Below are positions 1-7,851 of a stretch of DNA of 64,000 bases, piece after piece; the stretch's first letter is position 1, and each line of letters starts with the position of its first letter. A program made the translations under genes and the position numbers. Origin of the DNA: an uncultured Eubacterium sp. (GTDB taxonomy: Bacteria; Bacillota; Clostridia; Lachnospirales; Lachnospiraceae); the NCBI GenBank assembly GCA_900548465.1, contig URKY01000009.1, positions 1 to 64,000 of the forward strand, given 5' to 3'. The notes beneath the pieces were generated by a model. The model was given only the letters and a program-made list of their open reading frames with translations, did no database searches and was not told the DNA's origin.

Positions 1-52
1 GAGCACACGGTTCATACCCGTGGTGTCGAGGGTTCGAATCCCCCTCTCGCTA
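1..52 (+). tRNA. tRNA with CAU anticodon (elongator Met or Ile2), 3' part only
   Basis: The window opens inside a tRNA. The anticodon arm is CACGG-TTCATAC-CCGTG with anticodon CAT, followed by a 5-nt variable loop, a T arm with loop TTCGAAT, and the 3' acceptor strand ending in discriminator A at 52. CCA is not encoded. The anticodon stem lacks the three consecutive G:C pairs of initiator tRNA, so this is elongator Met or the tRNA-Ile2 whose C34 is modified to lysidine. The T stem seems to have one A-C mismatch. The D arm is outside the window, so identity between Met and Ile2 is open. Confidence 0.85.
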
Positions 53-74
53 CTTTTTTATTGTCAAAAATTTA

Positions 75-118
75 AGTGTCATCCCAACACCAGTCAGGAT
101 GACACTCATTTTTTATTT
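75..118 (+). terminator. Intrinsic terminator after the tRNA
   Basis: A perfect 10-bp stem (AGTGTCATCC / GGATGACACT) is followed by a T-rich run. The A-rich left flank means it could also stop transcription from the minus-strand gene on its right. Confidence 0.8.
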
Positions 119-137
119 ATTCATACTTATTATTTTT

Positions 138-840
138 TTATTGTAATTTTCTTACAGCCTTTTTAACTTTAACCTTTTTTATTTTTATTTCCGTCTTTTT
201 AGACACTGTTTTACTTGTTTCAGCAGCCTGTGTTATGGTTGCTTCTGTTGTAGGTGCAGCTGTTGTTACCTCTGTAGGCTTTGTTGTAGTTTCCTCTGCT
301 GATTTTTCCCAGACTCCCATTTCATAAAATGAAACACCATAAGCTGTTCCCCTTTTTGAAGCATACATCCTTACATATCTGGCACTATACTTTTCAGGCA
401 GTTCAATCTGAACAGTGTCCGCACCTGATGCCGTAACAACCGACACGGTTTTCCAGTCTGAAGCATCATCAGATATTTGGATATAATATTTTGCATTTGT
501 CGATCCTTGATATATCAAGGCACTGCTTATATCATAATCGTCCTGTAAATCCACATACAATGCTACTTCTCCTGTTGTTGAAGTTTTTCCTAGTAAATTA
601 TTTCCATTTTGAAGACTTTCATTGCATGTATTTATATTTGAAAATCCGTTTCCAACATACAAAATCCTTCTTTACCTGTATTTGCATTAGATGTCATATA
701 GGTTGTACTGTTCTTTCCGTTTGCCACATTAATCAAATTGTCCGCTTTCACATCTTTAGAATCCCCCATGCAATCCCTCCAGAAAGCCCCATACATACAC
801 TTAACAATATTGCTATTGCTTTCTTAACTCTTCCTTTCAT
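138..840 (-). pseudogene. Secreted F5/8-type C (discoidin-like) protein gene, broken by two frameshifts
   Basis: An ATG at 840 with AGGAGG seven bases upstream begins a clear signal peptide (MKGRVKKAIAILLSVC...), but the frame stops after about 30 codons. The protein continues in a second frame (DSKDVKADNLINVANGKN...) and then in a third (YVGNGFSNINTCNESLQNG...). The third frame carries a beta-sandwich resembling an F5/8 type C or carbohydrate-binding domain (VALYVDLQDDYDIS, YYIQISDDASDW, ARYVRMYASKRG), a Thr-rich linker and a Lys-rich tail. Each break could be repaired by one extra base, in the G5 run near 763-767 and the T4 run near 662-666. Homopolymer sequencing error is therefore as likely as true decay. 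If intact it would be an exported, probably glycan-binding surface protein. Confidence 0.7.
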
Positions 841-925
841 ATTATCCTCCTAAATATTATTTTTTCTGTTACATTTAATATATCTCTTAATCATTAATAT
901 GAAAAATATCAATTCGGGTATATTT

Positions 926-945
926 ATATATCTTACAAGATATAT
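926..945. promoter_or_regulatory. 20-bp near-perfect palindrome (operator-like)
   Basis: ATATATCTT-AC-AAGATATAT has nine-base arms around two central bases. It lies between the divergent F5/8-type gene and the LysR remnant, where an autoregulated LysR operator would be expected. No T-run follows, so it is not a terminator. The binding protein is unknown. Confidence 0.35.
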
Positions 946-962
946 GTTTTTTCTATTTTTCA

Positions 963-1199
963 TTGATTATTAAGGGGGGGCTTATATTATTATTTAGATA
1001 TATGATTTCCAAGAACAAAGGTATCGCCTTAATTCCCAATAGTATTCACAGCACATATCCTTCAGATAAGTTTACCATTATTTCTTTAAAAGAAAAGGTA
1101 TGCCGTACATTGATTATTGCCTGGGACAAAAGCAGAATTCTAAGTAAACAGTCAAAAGATTTTCTTAAACATACAAAAAACTGGTTTAGAAATTTCTAA
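963..1199 (+). pseudogene. C-terminal remnant of a LysR-family regulator
   Basis: From about residue 14 the reading frame matches the end of a LysR substrate-binding domain: KGIALIPNSI, then LKEKVCRTLIIAWDKSR and SKDFLKHTKNWF. The DNA-binding HTH and most of the effector domain are missing, and the first dozen residues are unrelated AT-rich filler. No ribosome binding site suits the first ATG well. I read it as a 5'-truncated pseudogene with no likely function. Its stop codon lies within the palindromic terminator that also serves tex. Confidence 0.65.
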
Positions 1200-1209
1200 A
1201 CCAGTTTTT
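1176..1209. terminator. Bidirectional terminator between the LysR remnant and tex
   Basis: A fully symmetric stem, CTGGTTTAGAAATTTCTAAACCAG, has A-runs on the left and T-runs on the right, so both strands read as hairpin plus U-tract. It ends tex on the minus strand. Confidence 0.85.
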
Positions 1210-1213
1210 CGTC

Positions 1214-3352
1214 TTATAAGTCTTTCATTGACAACTGAATTCTTTTTCTCTCTTTATCAACACTAAGGACCCTTACCTTTACAACATCACCAACTGACAC
1301 TACATCAAGAGGATGCTTTATAAATTTATCACTCATTTCCGAAATATGCACCAAACCGTCCTGATGAACGCCGATGTCAACAAAGGCACCAAAGTCAATT
1401 ACGTTTCTTACTGTTCCTCTTAATTCCATTCCTTCCTTTAAGTCATCAAAGTCCAAAACATCACTTTTCAACACAGGCTTTGGCATTTCATCTCTTGGGT
1501 CACGACCCGGTTTTTCAATCTCGGCAATCATGTCCTTAAGAGTAATCTCATCAGTTCCGATTTCCTCTGCTACATTTTTTAAATCCTTTACTTCTTTTGA
1601 GAGTTTTACATCTCCCGATACAATATCTTTTGTTGTAAATCCATATTTTTTAAGGAGTTTCTTTGCTGATGCATAGCTTTCCGGATGGACACTTGTATAA
1701 TCAAGAGGCTCTTTTCCCTCACGTATTCTAAGAAATCCTGCACACTGTTCAAAAGCCTTAGGTCCTAATTTTGAAACCTTTAGTAATTCCTTTCTGCTGG
1801 CAAACTGTCCGTTATTTTCCCTGTATTCAACAATATTTTTTGCCAATGTTTTGTTGATTCCTGAAACATATTCAAGCAACGGAGCTGATGCAGTATTCAG
1901 ATCAACCCCCACATTATTAACGCAGTCTTCAACTACATTGCTCAATGTTTCACTAAGTTTCTTCTGATTCATGTCATGCTGATACTGACCAACTCCTATT
2001 GCTTTGGGCTCAATTTTTACTAATTCAGCCAATGGATCCTGTAGTCTTCTCGCCATTGAAGCGGCACTTCTCTGTCCTACATCAAAATTTGGAAATTCCT
2101 CAGTTGCAAGTTTACTTGCTGAGTAAACAGATGCCCCTGCTTCATTTACAATAATGTACTCAACCTTTGACTTGCATTCCTTTATTATATCTACAATAAC
2201 TGCTTCTGATTCTCTTGAAGCTGTTCCGTTTCCAAGGGAAATCAGACTTACATTGTACTTATTTATAATATCTAAAACTATTTTCTTTGACTCTTCAACT
2301 TTATTCTGTGGCGCTGTTGGGAATATAACAGTTGTATATAATACTTTGCCCGTTTCATTTACTACTGCCAGCTTACATCCTGTTCTAAATGCCGGATCCC
2401 AGCCCAGTACGCATCTTCCTGTAATTGGTGGCTGCATCAAAAGCTGCTTAAGATTCTGCCCAAATACTGTTATTGCACCATCTTCCGCTTTTTCTGTCAG
2501 TGTATTTCTGACTTCACGCTCAATAGCAGGTTTGATAAGTCTTGTATAGCCATCCTCAATTGCTTCCTTTAATACATTGGTGAAATTAGATTGTCTTGTG
2601 ATAATAGCCTTTTCTAAAACCTTTATAATGTTCTCATCTGGCATTTCAATTTTTACATTGAGTACCTTTTCCTTTTCACCTCTGTTTATTGCAAGAATTC
2701 TATGTCCCGGAATTTTGCTTACAGACTCCAGATAATCATAATAATTTTCATAAGGTGTCTTTTCTTCTTCGTTTTTCGCCTTAGAAACAATCTCCCCATG
2801 CTTCATAACCGTATTTCTAATGGCATTTCTAAATTCTGCATTGTCAGATACCATTTCCGCAATTATATCCTGCGCTCCTTTAATGGCTGATTCCACATTA
2901 TCTACGCCTTTTTCCTCATTAATATAATCCTTTGCTTCTTCTTCCGATGTTTTGCTGCTCATCTGAAGAATAAAAATATTTGCCAAAGGCTCAAGTCCCT
3001 TTGCCTTTGCTTCAGTAGCTCTTGTTTTTCTCTTTGGACGATATGGTCTGTAAATATCATCCACTGCCACTATTGTTTTAGCCTCTTCAATCTTTTTCAT
3101 AAGTTCAGGAGTCATTTTTTCCTGCTCCTCAATGGAAGCTATAACTGTCTGTTTTTTTTCTTCTAAATTCCTTAAATATTTAAGTCTCTCATCAAGGTCT
3201 CTTAACTGTTCATCGTTAAGTTCTCCTGTTACAGGCTTTCTGTATCTCGCGATAAATGGAATTGTATTTCCTTCATCAATTAATTTAACTGCTGCATCAA
3301 CCTGCCATTCTTTTACATTTAATTCTTCTGCAATTACGTGATTAATATTCAT
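1214..3352 (-). CDS. tex: Tex-family S1 RNA-binding protein
   Basis: This 712-residue protein has the full Tex layout. It has a helical N-terminal region (1-190), a YqgF/RNase H-like fold (from about 320, GWDPAFRTGCKLAVVNE and ISLGNGTASRESE), tandem helix-hairpin-helix motifs (about 490-560, EYVSGINKTLAKNIVEYREN and SKLGPKAFEQCAGFLRI) and a C-terminal S1 domain (about 640-710, GTVRNVIDFGAFVDIGVHQD). Tex binds nucleic acid and is implicated in transcription and RNA metabolism; its biochemical activity is not settled. Length is normal for the family. The ATG at 3352 follows AGGAGA. The gene stands alone, with a strong terminator just after its stop. Confidence 0.95.
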   Translation of the reverse strand: MNINHVIAEELNVKEWQVDAAVKLIDEGNTIPFIARYRKPVTGELNDEQLRDLDERLKYLRNLEEKKQTVIASIEEQEKMTPELMKKIEEAKTIVAVDDIYRPYRPKRKTRATEAKAKGLEPLANIFILQMSSKTSEEEAKDYINEEKGVDNVESAIKGAQDIIAEMVSDNAEFRNAIRNTVMKHGEIVSKAKNEEEKTPYENYYDYLESVSKIPGHRILAINRGEKEKVLNVKIEMPDENIIKVLEKAIITRQSNFTNVLKEAIEDGYTRLIKPAIEREVRNTLTEKAEDGAITVFGQNLKQLLMQPPITGRCVLGWDPAFRTGCKLAVVNETGKVLYTTVIFPTAPQNKVEESKKIVLDIINKYNVSLISLGNGTASRESEAVIVDIIKECKSKVEYIIVNEAGASVYSASKLATEEFPNFDVGQRSAASMARRLQDPLAELVKIEPKAIGVGQYQHDMNQKKLSETLSNVVEDCVNNVGVDLNTASAPLLEYVSGINKTLAKNIVEYRENNGQFASRKELLKVSKLGPKAFEQCAGFLRIREGKEPLDYTSVHPESYASAKKLLKKYGFTTKDIVSGDVKLSKEVKDLKNVAEEIGTDEITLKDMIAEIEKPGRDPRDEMPKPVLKSDVLDFDDLKEGMELRGTVRNVIDFGAFVDIGVHQDGLVHISEMSDKFIKHPLDVVSVGDVVKVRVLSVDKERKRIQLSMKDL

Positions 3353-3495
3353 TTCTGTCTCCTATTTGCTGTATTTATACTTTATTTTTTAAATCTACAA
3401 TGTTATACTTCTTTTTGAACAAAAACTATTGTAACAGATTTTTTCAAATTTGTGTAAATTTAATAATAGTTTAATATATTTTTCAGAGGTAACTC

Positions 3496-4215
3496 ATGAG
3501 CAGAATAAAAAAAGAGCTTCGTAAGTACAAACACGCCTGGCCGTTACTTTACGTATTTATATATATGCCATGGTTCATTCTTTTGGAAACATTAATACCT
3601 GCCGATTATCCCGGACTTCATATATTGCATTGTCCCCTTGATGATATCATTCCATTTTGTGAGTGGTTTGTTATACCATATCTTTTATGGTTTTTGTATA
3701 TACCGGCGGTATTTGTTTTTTTGTTTTACCATTCAAAAAATGAATTTTATCGTATTTGTGCCTATGAATTTGCGGGAATGACTATTGCCTTGTTAGTATG
3801 CACAGTTTACCCTAACGGACTAAATTTAAGACTTACAGACATGGGACGTGACAACATATTAGTTCAACTGGTGAACTTTTTATACACCAATGACACGCCT
3901 ACAAATGTATGTCCAAGCATACACGTATTTGCAACGATAAGTGCCCACTTATGTTTAGTCAAAAGTCCTCATATGCAAAAATTACAATCCAGAAAACGTA
4001 TGAAAGTCCTTTCATTAATCTTATCGGTTTTGATTTGTCTTTCTACTGTTTTCCTAAAACAACACTCAGTAATTGACGTAGTAGCCGGTGCACTCCTTGC
4101 ATTCATTCTCTACTTTGTAGTATTCAAGTGGTGGTTCAGAAAAGTAAACTTCCCTGAACCAACTGTTAAGGACCCAAAACAGCACCAGGTTCTTTATTTC
4201 TTAAATAAAAAATAG
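3496..4215 (+). CDS. PAP2-superfamily membrane phosphatase/transferase
   Basis: A 239-residue integral membrane protein with about five or six hydrophobic segments. It carries the two C-terminal PAP2 signatures, CPSIH (139-143) and KQHSVIDVVAG (188-198), which supply the catalytic histidines and aspartate. The N-terminal KxxxxxxRP motif of typical soluble-face phosphatases is not obvious. This spacing is more like the inositol phosphorylceramide synthase or lipid-phosphate-transferase branch. It probably acts on a lipid phosphate at the outer face of the membrane; the substrate is unknown. AGAGGT precedes the ATG. It faces a glycosyltransferase operon tail-to-tail, separated by a long palindrome. 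Confidence 0.8.
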   Translation: MSRIKKELRKYKHAWPLLYVFIYMPWFILLETLIPADYPGLHILHCPLDDIIPFCEWFVIPYLLWFLYIPAVFVFLFYHSKNEFYRICAYEFAGMTIALLVCTVYPNGLNLRLTDMGRDNILVQLVNFLYTNDTPTNVCPSIHVFATISAHLCLVKSPHMQKLQSRKRMKVLSLILSVLICLSTVFLKQHSVIDVVAGALLAFILYFVVFKWWFRKVNFPEPTVKDPKQHQVLYFLNKK

Positions 4216-4229
4216 TAAATATTAAATAT

Positions 4230-4416
4230 AAAAAAGACGGATAGAGTTGTTAAAAAAATATGTCGTATTTCTATCTTTGCTGCGCCGCCTATCAGCAATT
4301 GCTCTCGCAAACTTGCTGCTTTGCAGCTTCAAACAATGCTTCGCAATTGCAGCTATGCTCGCAAAGATTACGAAATACTTCCAATCATTTTTTTATCAAT
4401 TCTATCCGTCTTTTTA
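4230..4416. repeat. 187-bp imperfect palindrome between convergent genes
   Basis: Outer arms of about 30 nt (AAAAAGACGGATAGA-TTG-TAAAAAAAT and its complement) differ at only a few positions and have T-runs at both outer edges. Further inside, the arms resemble each other again (GTATTTC..ATCTTTGC). The centre contains GCAATTGC twice plus several gcttcgc/gcaaag words. It would fold into one long hairpin with a structured head. It probably works as a bidirectional terminator for the two flanking genes, but its size and central structure suggest a MITE-like or mobile palindromic element. No coding capacity is seen. Confidence 0.6.
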
Positions 4417-4434
4417 TATTATACTTTCTATTTT

Positions 4435-5448
4435 TTAGTTAAATCCAAAGAACTTCTGTGTGATGCCGTATCCTATTACAGACAGTTTTCTGCCAAGTTT
4501 TCCCGGAAGATTCATTGTTCGTCCCAAAATAGATGTTCTTACTTTTTTGTACAATAGCGGATTTGTCTCTTTTAAATCTTTCCATAGTCTTTCCTTATCA
4601 TCCAGTCTTTCCTTTGAACCTTCAAGTATGGACAGTATTGATGATACGCACATCATCATATCAAAGTAATGAACCATTGCCGCATCAATATTGGGATGAT
4701 TTATTTCTGAATTATTATAAATATCAAGCATTATTCTTGTTACACGGTATTGCTGGTCTAAACGCTTTATCATAATGTTTTCATTTACTGACTGGTCATC
4801 TCTTCCGATAAAATATTTATAAAGACATACATCTAAATAATATATATTTTTTACAAAAGGTAATGGTTGGAATACATAGATATTATCTACGTAGAATGTA
4901 TGCCTTGGTAATTCCATATTGCATTCTCTAAGTACTTTTGTTCTATAAATAACTGAATGCATTAATAAATACTGGGTAGTTCCAAATTTCAGTTCATCCC
5001 ATCCAAACATTCTTCCAACAGGCATTGCCTTTTTGTATTTCATTATTTTTTTGTGCTTTACTCCCTGCTTGTCATACATAAAGTTTGTAATAAGCATATC
5101 AAGACCGGCATCCTTTGATACCATATCTTCAAGAAGGTCTAAAACCTCTGCTAATGCCTTCTTCCCCAGACAATCATCGCTATCAAGAACTTTAAAATAT
5201 AATCCTGTTGCATTTTTAATTCCTGTGTTTACTGCCTCACCATGTCCACCATTTTCCTGATGTACAACCTTAACTATATCAGGAAATTTTTCCTGATATT
5301 TCTTTGCTATTTTTAAAGTGTTATCCTTAGAGCCGTCGTCAACCACTATAACCTCAACCCTATCGCCACCTGTTAATGCACTTCTTATACTTTTCTCCAT
5401 ATAATCCTGTGAATTATAACATGGAATTGCTACTGTAAGTAATTTCAT
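4435..5448 (-). CDS. Family 2 glycosyltransferase (GT-A fold)
   Basis: The 337-residue protein starts with the GT2 beta-strand and nucleotide-binding pattern (LTVAIPCYNSQDYMEKSIRS). It has DDGS at 37-40, a QENGGHGEAVNTGI segment, and the metal-binding DSDD at 89-92. There is no membrane anchor, so it is a cytoplasmic or membrane-associated sugar transferase for a cell-surface glycan or lipid; donor and acceptor cannot be told. AGGAGG precedes the start, and its ATG shares one base with the stop of the upstream CPBP gene, indicating translational coupling. It is the last gene of the HAD-CPBP-GT operon. Confidence 0.9.
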   Translation of the reverse strand: MKLLTVAIPCYNSQDYMEKSIRSALTGGDRVEVIVVDDGSKDNTLKIAKKYQEKFPDIVKVVHQENGGHGEAVNTGIKNATGLYFKVLDSDDCLGKKALAEVLDLLEDMVSKDAGLDMLITNFMYDKQGVKHKKIMKYKKAMPVGRMFGWDELKFGTTQYLLMHSVIYRTKVLRECNMELPRHTFYVDNIYVFQPLPFVKNIYYLDVCLYKYFIGRDDQSVNENIMIKRLDQQYRVTRIMLDIYNNSEINHPNIDAAMVHYFDMMMCVSSILSILEGSKERLDDKERLWKDLKETNPLLYKKVRTSILGRTMNLPGKLGRKLSVIGYGITQKFFGFN

Positions 5449-6326
5449 TACTTAACCTCCTTTGCTTTCACCACTTTATTAATTACTATTCCAACACCAA
5501 CTGCCAAAGCTAAATTAATGAACATTGACGAGCAGGCTGATATTAATTGTCCTGCAACACTGATATCTGCCGTTTCCGTCTGTCCTTCTGCTAATCCGTT
5601 TGCCAGATACGACATACCTGTTGCCATTATATTGGCAGACATATGAAAAAGAATTGGTGCTGTAATTGATTTATATTTTTCATATACAAAAACAGCCATA
5701 ATACCAACTATCATTGCATATGGAGCCTGTACCCAGTTTCCATGGAAAATACCGAACAATACTGCCGATATAATTGCCGCCGGTACTACTCCGGTCATTC
5801 TTTTTGCACGATTATAAATCAACCCTCTAAATAAAAGTTCTTCAACAATTGGTCCCATTATGCCACCGGCAAGAAATTGAATTGCAATGGAGCTTCCAAA
5901 TATTGCCTGCTGGGTTCCCATGTAGCTATCTAACATAAATTCAGGCATAAACATTGTCAATATTGATACAAACATATTAGCCCAAATCATTGTAAATACT
6001 CCAAAAGGAATTATCAAAAGATATTTTACGGGATTTACCATTTCATATTTTTTGTAAATATTCCACGCTTTCTCCTTATTAATATCCCTTTTTCTAAATA
6101 GCGCTAAAATAGGCGCCGTGCACAATGCTGAAAGAAAAGTAAATAGCATAGCTTTACTTTGCAGCAATGCATTGATTTCATTGGTGTCTTTCATCTGACC
6201 TGTAACCTTCCAGTATACCAGACTGCCAATTTGAATAACCATAGTTACAATTATTGTCGTGCCTAAATATATTAACATGGGGTAAATAAGTCCCCATATC
6301 TTTCCCGCTAATGTTTCTTTCTTCAT
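5448..6326 (-). CDS. CPBP-family intramembrane metalloprotease (CAAX/Abi type)
   Basis: Multi-pass membrane protein of 292 residues with the CPBP signatures: EELLFR (162-167), FGIFHGN (191-197) and a late HxxxN (HMSAN). These provide the Glu and His zinc/catalytic residues. The family includes Rce1-like prenyl proteases and bacteriocin self-immunity proteins; the real target here is unknown. I placed the start at the second ATG (6326) because AAGGAG sits seven bases ahead of it and almost touches the first ATG (6332). It is coupled to the glycosyltransferase downstream, and 11 bp separate it from the HAD gene. Confidence 0.85.
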   Translation of the reverse strand: MKKETLAGKIWGLIYPMLIYLGTTIIVTMVIQIGSLVYWKVTGQMKDTNEINALLQSKAMLFTFLSALCTAPILALFRKRDINKEKAWNIYKKYEMVNPVKYLLIIPFGVFTMIWANMFVSILTMFMPEFMLDSYMGTQQAIFGSSIAIQFLAGGIMGPIVEELLFRGLIYNRAKRMTGVVPAAIISAVLFGIFHGNWVQAPYAMIVGIMAVFVYEKYKSITAPILFHMSANIMATGMSYLANGLAEGQTETADISVAGQLISACSSMFINLALAVGVGIVINKVVKAKEVK

Positions 6327-6337
6327 ATTCATTCTCC

Positions 6338-6988
6338 TTACAGCAAAATGCCCTGCAATTCATCTGTGCTGTCTGCAACTTTTATTGCTCCGCATTCTTC
6401 CAGTTCTTCTCTTGTTCCATATCCATAAGATACACCTATACAGTCAATGCCAACGGCTTTTGCACCTTCGGCATCAAACTTTGTGTCACCAATCATTATG
6501 TACTGATTTTTATCTTTTATTTCAAGTTTTTCAAACAATGAGTTCAGTACCGATGCTTTATCCTTCTTCGGTCCCGTAAGGTCAGCTCCCATTACCATAT
6601 CAAAGTATTTGTCAATCTTTAAATGTCTAAGAACTTCTTCCGCCATACTCTGAGGCTTTGACGTAGCCATGGCAATATATTTACCACCTTTGCGTAAATT
6701 TTGAAGTAATTCTACCGTTCCCGGATATAATTCTGTTTCATATATGCCTATTGGGGTGTATCTCTCTCTATACAACTCAGTTACCCTTACTGCCAATTCA
6801 TCGGTCATATCATAAGTTCTCTTTAATTCATACTTAAGAGGAGGTCCTACAAAATGATTTAAACTTTCTAAATCATCTTCTTTAATACCTACTTTTTCAA
6901 GGGCATATTGCAGAGACTTTGTTATTCCCTCTCCTGATTTACTTAATGTTCCGTCCAAATCAAATATAATAACTTTATATTCTTTCAT
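6338..6988 (-). CDS. HAD-family hydrolase, phosphoglycolate-phosphatase-like
   Basis: A 216-residue HAD subfamily IA enzyme with motif I DLDGTL (10-15), motif II in MATSKPQ, and motifs III/IV in K..IMIGDTKFDAEGAKAVGI. An alpha-helical cap lies between motifs I and II. The family hydrolyses small phosphate esters such as phosphoglycolate, pyrophosphate or nucleotides; the substrate cannot be fixed by sequence. AAAGGA precedes the ATG. It opens the three-gene operon with the CPBP protease and glycosyltransferase. The link among the three is only positional. Confidence 0.88.
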   Translation of the reverse strand: MKEYKVIIFDLDGTLSKSGEGITKSLQYALEKVGIKEDDLESLNHFVGPPLKYELKRTYDMTDELAVRVTELYRERYTPIGIYETELYPGTVELLQNLRKGGKYIAMATSKPQSMAEEVLRHLKIDKYFDMVMGADLTGPKKDKASVLNSLFEKLEIKDKNQYIMIGDTKFDAEGAKAVGIDCIGVSYGYGTREELEECGAIKVADSTDELQGILL

Positions 6989-7104
6989 TGTTTCATCCTT
7001 TTTAATGTGTTCATTTACATTCTACTCTTCAAAACCCCTGTATTTTATTATATAATATAAGGTGCTTTTCAAAAATGAATAAAAGCATTATAACATAAAA
7101 GCCA

Positions 7105-7133
7105 CTTGTTTTACAGTTACTTTTGTTTTATAA
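7105..7133 (+). promoter_or_regulatory. Sigma-A type promoter for the small membrane protein
   Basis: TTGTTT and TATAAT are separated by exactly 17 bases, about 35 bases before the ATG at 7168. Confidence 0.55.
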
Positions 7134-7167
7134 TTTAAAAAGAAATAATTTATGAGAGGTACGAGAA

Positions 7168-7467
7168 ATGAGTCAGGAAAAAGTCAATAAATATAAGCAG
7201 GAGAAATACAACAGAAAACATGCGACAAAAAAGACTAACGTAAAGAAGGTTATCGCCTACATAGCTGCTACCCTTGTTGGTTTAACATTTATCGTATATA
7301 TTGGTTACTCCGTAGCTGTTGTGACAGGTCTTTATACACCACCTGTTCAGACTACCCATATCGAAAGATCAGCCAAAGAACTTGAAAGCATTCGTAATGT
7401 CTTAGTTCAGAAGGGTGATTCTAACGTTAAGTCAACAACTGCTACTTCTGACAAAGCAAAGAAATAA
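7168..7467 (+). CDS. Small single-span membrane protein of unknown function
   Basis: A 99-residue protein with a very basic N-terminus rich in Lys, Arg and Asn, one transmembrane helix at about 27-51 (VIAYIAATLVGLTFIVYIGY) and a polar tail ending in a Ser/Thr/Lys stretch. The positive-inside rule puts the N-terminus in the cytoplasm and the tail outside. GAGAGGT precedes the ATG, a good promoter lies upstream and a terminator downstream, so it is a one-gene transcription unit. I do not recognise the family. Confidence 0.75.
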   Translation: MSQEKVNKYKQEKYNRKHATKKTNVKKVIAYIAATLVGLTFIVYIGYSVAVVTGLYTPPVQTTHIERSAKELESIRNVLVQKGDSNVKSTTATSDKAKK

Positions 7468-7524
7468 TTTTTAAAAGGGGCTTTTTACAGCAATGTCATT
7501 AAGTTAGTAATGACACAAATAAAA

Positions 7525-7570
7525 ATACCTGACAGTTATGATTTTTTTAATAATTGTCGGGTATTTTTGT
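7525..7570 (+). terminator. Intrinsic terminator of the small membrane protein gene
   Basis: ATACCTGACAGTTA pairs with TAATTGTCGGGTAT over 14 positions (two G-U), followed by TTTTT. Confidence 0.8.
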
Positions 7571-7602
7571 TTATTTAAAAGTATTTTATTATTTTTTATA
7601 CC

Positions 7603-7627
7603 AAAAAGACAGACTGCGTATCTGTCT
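7603..7627 (-). terminator. Intrinsic terminator downstream of argS
   Basis: On the minus strand AGACAGA-(7 nt)-TCTGTCT is followed by TTTTT. It lies about 225 bases beyond the argS stop, so argS has a long 3' region or another short transcript ends here. Confidence 0.6.
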
Positions 7628-7629
7628 AA

Positions 7630-7851
7630 AAAAGCATATAATGAAGATGATTTGTGCCGCCTCCGTACTGATTGTTTTTCCATGCTATTTCAACATCTTG
7701 ATAATCGTTGGCACAAATAGTAATGAAAAATTTATTTTTCACACTACCTCTTTATTATTCTTCACTGTTCTTTACAAAATCATATGTTACTTTTACTTTC
7801 TTAACATTTTTAAATTTTGCCAAGTCTTTATTCATTCACATAACATTTTCC
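7630..7851 (-). other. Gene-free stretch after argS holding an inverted repeat and a possible mini-ORF
   Basis: Perfect 9-base arms ATTTGTGCC (7650-7658) and GGCACAAAT (7710-7718) enclose 51 bases. A GTG-initiated frame of 38 codons (7742 down to 7626) with AGAGGT ahead of it runs across the same bases and stops inside the terminator stem. Either a structured 3' RNA or a tiny peptide would fit; neither is proven. Confidence 0.3.
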
